Source of the DNA: Eimeria necatrix
Taxonomy: Eukaryota; Apicomplexa; Conoidasida; Eucoccidiorida; Eimeriidae
Assembly: GCF_000499385.1 (NCBI RefSeq)
Contig: NW_013651964.1
Span: 1 to 10,910, forward strand
Length of the DNA stretch: 10,910 bases
Direction: 5' to 3'
Of this stretch, positions 1 to 7,993 are shown one piece after another; the stretch's first letter is position 1, and each line of letters begins with the position of its first letter. The position numbers were made by a program, and so were the translations under genes. Under the pieces are notes generated by a model. The model ran no database searches. It was not told where the DNA came from and saw only the letters and a list, made by a program, of their open reading frames with translations.

Positions 1-340
1 GACAATGCTATTAGCCTCCCCTTCCTAATTTTCCCCGGTAAATCAGCCGCGGGGTGAAAAGGGTGACATGCCTAGTTGCGGATAAATTGACACCGCCACC
101 TGGGAATAACACTTCTTGCAACCAGTCGCTATCCTTCGCTGAATTCTCGGTGAACCTTCAACTCAAACCTTAGTCCGCAAGCTCAGGGAATGGTTCCCTG
201 AAGTGTAATGCCACGGCGTTTCCCTCGCACTTCAAGATTGCTTTGTCGTAGTTCTTTCACTTCTCAAGTTCACTGTTCTTCACCCCGCACGGTGGAACAA
301 CTGAATCTCTCCATAAATATAATGTAAACCATTCCACATT

Positions 341-631
341 ATGGCGGCCTCTTCCGCCTCTCCCATGCCACTTTTCTCCTCTCGTTGGCGGCAGCAGTGT
401 CCGCAGAAGCAGGACCAGCAGCAGCAGCAGCAGCAGCAGCAGTAGCAGCAGCAACAGCTGCTGCTGCTGAACGCAGTTGCTCGTTTGCTGCCGCGGGGCC
501 TCCTCTGCTTTGCGGACCAAACCGCTCATCGCTGTTTGGCGCTCTCCCCTGTGCGCAATTTCGTCGCCGTCGCTCCCATATCCGGGAGTTGCAGCACTCA
601 ATCTCTTTGCTTGATGCTTCCCCGTACGTAA
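341..631 (+). pseudogene. Possible small ORF through a CAG tract, interrupted by TAG
   Basis: Starting at the ATG at 341 (A at -3, G at +4) the frame reads 34 codons: a short Ala/Ser/Pro-rich leader, then a glutamine run encoded by nine CAG codons. It meets an in-frame TAG at 443-445. The same frame then stays open through more Gln and Leu codons to a TAA at 629-631. The TAG differs from CAG by one base, so this could be a decayed or polymorphic poly-Gln ORF. It could equally be an accident: CAG/CTG repeats contain few stops, so several overlapping frames on both strands are open here. No domain is recognised. Function unknown and coding status doubtful. Confidence 0.15.
416..469 (+). repeat. 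CAG trinucleotide repeat running into CTG repeat
   Basis: Nine uninterrupted CAG units (416-442) are followed by TAG, CAG, CAG, CAA, CAG (443-457) and four CTG units (458-469). The last CAG units and the CTG units are complementary, so the tract can fold back on itself. CAG-type repeats are widespread in Eimeria-like coccidian genomes, inside and outside genes; this supports the taxonomic guess. Depending on frame and strand the tract would encode poly-Gln, poly-Ala or poly-Leu. Confidence 0.9.
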
Positions 632-679
632 TGAATTCTTTGTGATGCCACTGAGAGCCCCTCCTTGTGTTTTGCGCAT

Positions 680-2310
680 CAGCTACCCTGCTGGCCTCTA
701 GAACTCCTCCACATTTCTCGGGAACCTACGCTATCTACATTTCCAATTCGGAGGCCTTGGTCAGTAATGCACGAACAGAGACTCGGAGACTGCTTCTTCG
801 ACAACCCAGCTGTCGCCTCTTGTTGCGTCTTTACGTTGTGGACTGCATGTGTCTTTCCGTCTCCATAACTTGTATTTACAAACGGTACAGGCTGACTGAC
901 TTGCGGGCACTGGCTCGATTTGAAAGGTCTGCAGACGCAGTTGCTGGCGGCAGAAATCCCGTGAATGCTCAGAACAAGCAGGCCATGAAAGCTTCTCTTC
1001 CCAGCTCTAGTGCAGCAGTTAGAAAGTGGAAGGGCCACGGAAAGGCTCGCATCCTTCGTTCAGAAACAAAATTCCACATTAAATTTTGTCTACATCAGTA
1101 ACCACACGCCTGCACGCTGCACGACTTCAGTTCACTTTGCAAGTTGCAAAGCGCAAGGAATCTGGGTAGACAGACAAACAGGAAGGCGGGTGACTGCTGA
1201 ACCGCGCAGATAGCACCAAAACGAGAAGCAAGCGGATCTGCGGATCTGGTGTCCCTTGCAGTGAAATTCCAGTGTTGCATAGTCCTGAAATTGCACAAGA
1301 ATGAAAGTAAAGAGACATGAATTAGAGGGCGCTACGCTTTGCATAAGTGGCACGATAATAAACACGAGAAAGGAGGAGGGGCGTTAGTGGCTGAACGGGG
1401 TATACTCGTGTAATGAAGCAAATACTACTCAGACGAATGTTCTGCTCTCCTTGCAACATCACTGAAGGCAAGAACATTCAACCGCGACCAGAAGAAAGAA
1501 GAGCAGCAGGAAATGAGTCAGCTACGAGCTTTCAAATACCATCATGAGTCAGTGCGGGGAAACCGGGCCCACTGACGGCAGCAGCGGAATCGTCTAGCTC
1601 TAAGCGCACGTAGAGACTCTCTGTGGTGTGTGTACCCCGCGGGTGCATGCGAACATGCAAAAGCAGGGCAGCTGGTAGCAGCAGGACGGAATGAGCCATT
1701 AGCCTGTTTTGCTGCTGCCAGGAGCTTTACTATCTCCTTAGGCTGCTTCAGGGGAGGCAGAAAGAAAAAGCTAGGCTATATGCACTCACCATACGTTGGA
1801 GATGAATATGAAAGATGCAGCAGTTAGGGAAACAGAAATGGCAGCAAATAAGCAGAAAGAGCACACCAACAGCTGGCATGGCCAATCCGCTGGCCCTCTG
1901 CGAGTCTGCCCAAGATAAAAAAGCACCAAGGGCTGAGCGAAGTGCCCGGTCATGCGGCTATGTCTGGCTTGCGGAAGCTTCTTTGTGCCCTGCGTGGAGC
2001 CACTGGTACGCCGCAAGCTCTTGCCTTTACGCTCGTGTTGTTCTGGGCCCACGGGCAAGTAGCACACTCTGTGCACACTACGTCTCTGCAGCACGTGATT
2101 ATACGGTCTCAGCAAAGTGTAGTGTAGCCCAGGCTTAACAGAAAGAAGACGCGATGATCCAATTTCCGCGACGGTCAGAGCCCAGAAGGAGAGTGCCGCA
2201 GAGCGCAGCTGGCCCGCCAAGGAGAGGCTTTGACTGGCGCTGAAGTGCCTGACCCTGCATCCCAGAGTGACCCCAGAGACAAGCCCGCTAGAAGCCCTCC
2301 GAGCAGGATG
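680..2310. other. Stretch without a recognisable gene
   Basis: Open frames on both strands here are at most about 144 codons, mostly lack an ATG start, and overlap each other in conflicting frames. No conserved motif, tRNA or repeat array was recognised. It may be intergenic, UTR or intron sequence. Confidence 0.5.
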
Positions 2311-2314
2311 GGAT

Positions 2315-2377
2315 TACATATATATGCATTCTTCTTGCACACAGAGGATGTATACATATGTGTGCATTTATATACAT
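2315..2377. repeat. Alternating purine-pyrimidine TA/TG-rich patch
   Basis: Three perfectly alternating purine-pyrimidine runs lie close together: 2315-2329 (15 bases), 2348-2367 (20 bases) and 2369-2377 (9 bases), made of TA, CA and TG steps. Such runs can melt easily or adopt left-handed DNA. The surrounding sequence has no gene I can support, so this could be a degenerate microsatellite or promoter-proximal sequence. Confidence 0.6.
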
Positions 2378-2379
2378 TT

Positions 2380-4700
2380 ATTTGCTCATCTTCGGATTCG
2401 CGTACCAGTACAGGAATTTACTTATTTTGATCTCATGTACTTCCGCTTACGAGGAGCCTCTATGTTGTGAGGCAAGTATTTAATGCCATGTAGCCTAGTA
2501 GGGATCCTAAAAAATGCCAGCTCACCGCTGGCGAGGCTTCTCGCTCGCTGTCCGCTGCTGTGCGCCCTACGTCTAGCTCCGTGCGCCACTGCTACAAAAC
2601 CCGGGGTTCTTTCGTTCTACTGAAGACAAAGCCGATAAAGTAAGAGGTGGAGGTGCTAATACATGCGGTTTTATGCTCTCTATTCCACTGAAGTAGGAGC
2701 TAGGGGCGGTCTCCGAGCAATACGGGAAATATTCGTTGGTGGCCTTTCATGCTTAGCGCCACACGACTGATTCGCCTCAGGCAAAAAATAATGAGAGGGA
2801 GAAAACACTAAGACAATTATGGTTAGGGGTGCGCTAGAGCACGGAGGAGGCTGGCGGCTGCCAAACTTCTATAGCTATAGGGTGAGCAAATTGGGATCAA
2901 AGACCCCGATGGCATGCGGCGTCCAAGAGTCGCCAACGGACACACTTTCACTGACAATAATTGATTTCTGAATTTCACCAGCGTGCCCTAAGGCTCCTGA
3001 ATACGGGGAAAACAACAAATACCCTTCACACGCATCTGGAAATCCGTTGGCATTTCCATACAAGGCGCCGCTCCTACGCCATCGATTCCTGCATTTCTAC
3101 CTCCTCCCAAGCACTCGCTCGTAAAAGGCCACGAGACCCCTTTCACAGAGCGCTCATGCTCCCCAATTACAGCTGCCAACTCATGGCATTTTGGACTCCC
3201 GATATGTCTTGTTCCCGAATCACTAGCTCTTCGTCCCCTCCGACAAAAGCTGCGTGCCGCTTGATCGCCATGGACTTGCTCACTGAAACGTTTAGTCTTC
3301 GATTCTGTCCACAGCAGGTATTAGCGGAACAGGTTACTAATCGTCTTGTTGGCGCTGCTCCTTTGCATCAAGGACTCGCTGATACTTTGGAGCAAGGACT
3401 GCCTTTTAGCTCAAGTGTCGCGAACCGTATCTCTGCAGCACGGTAGTGGACACCGCTCCATATTACGACGACTGAATTATTCAAGCCAAAATCCAAACAT
3501 GGATTCTGCTGAGGCACTTTCCCCAAATATCTGCACGGGGAAGAGAATCTGGCAGTTCAGACCTTACTACATTCCCGACAACAACATCACCCACTACATG
3601 ATGAAAACATATTTTGCCTTTTCATCATCAGAAGCTTTTAATTATGAAAATTCCATCTCCCACTCAAACCGCGGATTGAGGAGCCCTTCAAACTTTCCCT
3701 CGTTGACAGTATCGTCTTAACAGCCGATGCTGTAAAAAGTGATTTAAATCCAAATTTTATGGACACAGCCTTCTACCAAGCAAGCTTTTTTCACTCATTT
3801 CGAAAGCTCAACTCGCCTTGCGCCAAGCATAGCTTGGGCTTTCCTACGTTTTAAATCGTTGAAAAAGCATGTGATGCTTCGATTATCTCATACGCTTGTA
3901 CAATACTTCTCCGCCGTTAGCATGGGAGGCTTTGCGCATCCGCAACCAGTAGCTTATGGCCGTCTCCTGAAATCAGGTGCTCTTCCTCCAGTTTCGCAAG
4001 GCATCTGTGGGCTGAGCTGACTTCATGACTGGGCATATAAGCTTTTTACCGTATCTTTGTAGCATAGTTTGTTCGTGTTGCCTAGCGACTAGCGCCCAGG
4101 CTGCATTGCTTGCTTTGTAACGTTGTCACAGGCAGTCAGTGGAGGTCTTTCAATACCACGTCGCTTCGCTTCTCTCAGGGTCTCCCACACGAAAGCCAGG
4201 CCCTGGCATAATGTTTGTTTCACATCGCAGCCCGGATGAATTTCTGAATATCTCGGTCTGCTCTTCTACTTTTGGAGCCTCTGTCCCACCATTTGTTCAC
4301 TGCTTATATTCTTGGCAGGCTAATGCATTTCCCTCACATCTATGCCTTCCTGAAGGCTTCACACCCTATCCTGCCCTTCAGTCTTTGCCTCTGTCAGCAA
4401 TCCCAGCAGCCTGGATGCCGCGTAGTTTAATTCACTTTTCTGTAGGGGCTAATCAACGCTACAACTGCTGGACAGGGCCTCCGCCGCCGCCTCCCAAGGC
4501 GGTCGCTTCACCATTCCTTTCTCTGTGATCAACAAAGCTGAGGCCACAGCGTATTTCGCACTGCATAGTCTCAAAATTTGATCTCTCTTAGTAGGTAGTT
4601 GCAAAGCCCTTTTAGTGCTGCACAAAACAATGAAATGCTACGTCTCTAGTCTCCGCAAATTGCAGAAAAGAAATAGGGATTCCGCCCGCTTGTACTTTGG
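2380..4700. other. Stretch without a recognisable gene
   Basis: The longest plus-strand frames (2961-3446, 161 codons from a TTG; 3346-3720, 124 codons, inner ATG at 3500; 4139-4528, 129 codons from a GTG) show no family resemblance that I recognise, and two of them overlap in different frames. The frame from 3500 has a reasonable start context (A at -3, G at +4) and could be a 73-residue protein or a terminal exon, but there is nothing further to support it. Confidence 0.45.
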
Positions 4701-4719
4701 TTTTCCCCGGCGTCCTTTT

Positions 4720-4755
4720 GACCCTGAAGCAAATTCGGACCCTGAAGCAAATTCG
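4720..4755. repeat. 18-base perfect tandem duplication
   Basis: Positions 4720-4737 are repeated exactly at 4738-4755. The unit is a multiple of three; in the plus frame it lies in, it would read Asp-Pro-Glu-Ala-Asn-Ser twice. It looks like a recent slippage duplication. The enclosing 137-codon frame (4615-5028, inner ATG at 4630) has no recognisable homology, so the repeat does not prove coding. Confidence 0.85.
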
Positions 4756-4759
4756 CCAA

Positions 4760-6870
4760 GCCATGTGGCAGGTGACCAGCAAATATCTCTAGAAGAAAAA
4801 TTCAGTAGCCTGTGCATTACATGTATTTTGGTCGCGCCAGCCAACCTTCCAGTAAAAATTTTCATGTTTTGCTCAACAGCGATCGGGTGGTCTTGTTTCG
4901 AAGTAGTTTTGACTTCAGGTAAGGCGCTCACATCGTTTCTCCACAAATTAGGTGGGCGAATATGGGGCATTTCAGCCTTAAGTACAGCCTGTCCACAACC
5001 GCCGGATCCGCTAGCATATCCATATTAGTCCTGGATCTCGGGCCACCTAGATAGCATAATATTGCAGGATGCGTCAGCCCATGACAGTGCAGCGACCGAA
5101 ACAACTTGCATGGGCGTTCGTCTGTAGTTCGATTGAGCAATGCCTTCACTTTTTCCAAAGTGCCGGTTTCCCAATGCAACAGTGAGGCAAGGGGAAATAC
5201 AGGGACCAGCGAGTGTATAGTGCATACTGTAAATATCTGAACGATTGAAGCAGGACAGTGGAATTTAACACATGTTAGTGGGGCTCCGCAGTTGCATATT
5301 GTAGAGAAAGAAGATGTCTTCCGTATGCGTATTTGAAAGCCCCTTGCAGAGGCTACCAGCAATTGGCTTTGTGAGGCTTTTATACGTGGTCATGAGACGT
5401 TCGCTTAGGCAGCCAGTGTAGTACTGCTCGAATGTGACACATCTACTATTACATTGAGCTTCTTCTCCAAGAAATCCAGCCCGGGATGGCTTATTCTTGG
5501 TGTGAAACAGACCTTGCACAGAAGGGCAGGCAGCAGCCTCAACCACGGCACTGTAGCCTCTTCTCATCTCAACCTTACCCAGCGAAGCAGAGGAATGCAC
5601 GTGAGCTCAGACGTTTTGCCCATCAACGGGGAAGTGCAAGAAGAGACCCTGTGCTAGGCCTTTTACTGGGTCCGCGCATCTACCAGCTAGTGGAGGATAT
5701 CCTGCGAGTTTTGCTTGCATGCAGCTGCCGCGCACAGTGAGAAGGCATAGCACGAACAAGCAGCTGGCCTTCCTGTTGCCTACGTGAGGCCCACAGAGAA
5801 CACTCTACTTGGGGGGACGTGCAGCTGTTATCTGTGTGTTTTCTGTCGAGAAAAAAGATAGTTAAGGTCCGACTGTTCGCTGTTCCGAAGCTTCTACAGC
5901 CAAATGAACCAAACCCCACCTTCGCTATGCAGTATGCATTGCCAGTCCCTCCCGCGTTGGGTGTGTGTGAGGGATCTAGAAGCCACTAGTTTGCAGTCGT
6001 TTCTCATGAGGCATCAGAGCAAAGGCGCCTTAATGCGCCTTGTTGAAAGCGTTTTTCTTGGGCTCAAAAAACCGGAAGAAATGTGAAACATTTAGGCTCT
6101 TGAGTAAAAAATGGTGCGCACGCATGCCAGTTCGACTAAGTGTCTTCGCTGGAAGAGCTAATCGCAGCTGCTGCTCAGAGCACCTACTAGATAAACGAGG
6201 AGCCATCTGCAATGTTTACTCGCATGCTGCATTCAAACGCTTCAGCGCCACCCCCTGGCTGTTGATAACTCGTGATTTCTCACTGGGCTATTCGAGGGCA
6301 ACGCTCTGTAAAAACAGCTCCACCACGATTTGGCGTCCAGCGGCTTTGACGTTTGGAATAGCAGAAGCATTAGCCTGCTCTCCTCTGATTATGGAGACTA
6401 ATCTGCCCTTGAAATTTCCTACTGAGAAAAACGTTAGAGGAGCAATGCAGAATGCGGATGCCGGAGGCGAAGATGAGAGGCAAATTCATCACGCCAGCTA
6501 CTTCTGATGGTCTCTCCTGCAACTGCCTGCGTGCAACTAAGTCACTGGTAGGGTCAAATACAGCCAGTATGCCCAATCACGGTGTAGCATGTCTGGGTCT
6601 GGACGCCTTCAAGCTGCTTCCCTAAAGTGAGAGTCTCGTGAAGCTGCTGCTCGCATAGCAAGCAAGCTGCTTGACATGGATGCCCGGTGCTACAGCATCA
6701 AGCATCAAACAGGAGATTTTTTTAGAACATTAAAACGATTGTCACGTAGTCACTGTCCATTGCTGACAGCATGTATTGTCATTAGTCTCTGCAAAATGTC
6801 TTTTTCCCCGCTAGTCCACGCTTCGAATTTTTCCTTCCATAATTTGGGTAAAAGGCTGAGCATAGGTCGA
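4760..6870. other. Stretch without a recognisable gene
   Basis: Several mid-length frames lie on both strands, for example 5265-5600 minus, 5486-5740 plus (84 residues from an ATG with G at -3 and +4) and 6040-6507 plus (from a TTG). They conflict with one another and none resembles a family I know. Between 6611 and 6671 the octamer AAGCTGCT occurs three times without a fixed period. Nothing else was recognised. Confidence 0.45.
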
Positions 6871-7228
6871 ACCTGAGAAGCCAGAGCTCCATCTCCACCA
6901 TTGATTTCGCGTCCTGGTGGCGGTGTTTATAGGCGCCTTCCGCAGCAGAAAAAGCAGGATGCGGCTCAGTCGTCAAGGTCTGCAGGAGATGAGGAGGCCT
7001 CACTGGAGCTGCAGTATTTACATGCTTGGCCTCAGCAGCTTGTATGATATCCAAAACGACCTGCAGAAACGCCTATGGAAAAGCCAGACACCCTTTGTCT
7101 ACCGTCTCGACAAACTGGAAACCAGCAGCAGCACCTGCATTGGACTGCCTGATGGCCAGTATGGACAAACGGCATCAGGGCTCATGTGCAATACACAAAA
7201 GGTGCACCTGAGAGAAGACGATTCTGAT

Positions 7229-7393
7229 ATGCAGTGAAAAATGAGCTTCAATATGGAATGATGGCGGAGTTATGCATGCATATAATTCAATTAGTCCATG
7301 ATTCTCTGTGAAGTATGAAATTAAGAACTAATTGAATGAGATGCAGGCATAACTCCGTCATCATTCCATATTAAAGCTCCTTTTTCACTGCAT
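7229..7393. repeat. Imperfect long inverted repeat (hairpin), MITE-like or hairpin RNA
   Basis: The left arm 7229-7295 and the reverse complement of the right arm 7327-7393 align without gaps over 67 bases with 61 matches; the loop is the 31 bases 7296-7326. The arms end at ATGCAGTG on the outside and AATTAGT on the inside. The outer end of the right arm runs into the palindrome CTGCATGCAG (7388-7397). The left arm contains TATGCATGCATA (7271-7282). No clear target-site duplication flanks the element. It starts 26 bases beyond the stop codon of the minus-strand nuclease gene, so it probably lies in that gene's 3' UTR or just downstream. A MITE-type insertion, a transcribed hairpin that feeds an RNA-processing pathway, or a 3'-end structural element are all possible. 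Confidence 0.85.
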
Positions 7394-7419
7394 GCAGGAG
7401 TTCATGCGTGTCGGGCAAG

Positions 7420-7993
7420 CTAATCAGAGACCCCTAGTTTAGAAGGGGTCTTAAGTTGGCTCACTCCAAGATCAATCCCCGAAACCAACTCAACAAAGCT
7501 TAGAGGGACCCCAAAACGCGAGATTCTCACGTCCTCATAGATTACTTTGTTTGGCAAGACGAAAGCGCCGAGGACAGCAGGAGGGGGTGTGCTGTAGGGC
7601 CAGTAGTCCATTTTGGCCTGCGACTGCTTGTGGCTCCCGCTTGGCGAAACGGCAAGCCTTTCCTTACGTGCGGCTTCCTTGGGAGAAACAGCCAGCAGGA
7701 CTTTAAAGAAATGAGTGGCCGCAGGAAGGAAGCCATGACCAAGTACTTCGTACTCGATTTGCATAGGCGGAAGTTCTCTTTCCGCGTAATCAGACTGGTC
7801 AACACGCCAACGGCAGCGCTCAAACATATGGCGTAGTGACGGCGTGTGTGCAAGCCACGGAGCATTTTCTTCAAAATCACGCGTTTGGTTCGGGTATCGC
7901 CGTAGTAATGGACGGCTTCTGGCCGAAGGAAAGGGGGATCCTGTCAACGTCTCCACGCTGACAGGCAATGCCACTGGCGCTCCTTTCCATGGC
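7420..7993 (-). CDS. Nuclease gene, exon 4 (C-terminal core, ends at TAG)
   Basis: Residues 308-497. The favoured acceptor is GTGAGCAG|G with a T-rich stretch upstream (exon base 7993). The frame stays open to TAG at 7422-7420. It contains IEYEVLG (386-392), ATHFFKVLL (399-407), LGAFVLPN (448-455), and VELVSGIDL (474-482), matching the EXOG order of YQVIG, HFFKV, GAFVVPN and the SG helix. A Ser/Lys/Gln-rich loop (408-444) separates the third and fourth core strands, as a shorter loop does in EXOG. If the alternative acceptor at 7795-7796 is used, the exon starts at 7794 and residues 308-373 are intron. Confidence 0.8.

Noticed and set aside
257..679. 140-codon minus-strand frame with a long Leu run
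   Set aside because: The length comes from the CTG repeat, which lacks stops. The flanking translation shows no recognisable domain, and the start is not an ATG.
2961..3720. Overlapping 161- and 124-codon plus-strand frames
   Set aside because: Lengths are within chance for a 10.9-kb window at this base composition, both begin at non-ATG codons, and no domain is recognisable. The ATG at 3500 keeps a slight possibility open.
5265..5740. Opposing frames 5265-5600 minus and 5486-5740 plus
   Set aside because: Both look moderately protein-like but overlap on opposite strands, with no splice-site, conservation or motif evidence to choose either.
6040..6507. 155-codon plus-strand frame
   Set aside because: It begins at TTG, has no recognisable motif, and has no splice signals that would tie it to other exons.
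6611..6671. Three AAGCTGCT copies as a repeat array
   Set aside because: Spacings differ (30 and 23 bases), flanks are unrelated, and the unit is short; this is not a CRISPR or satellite.
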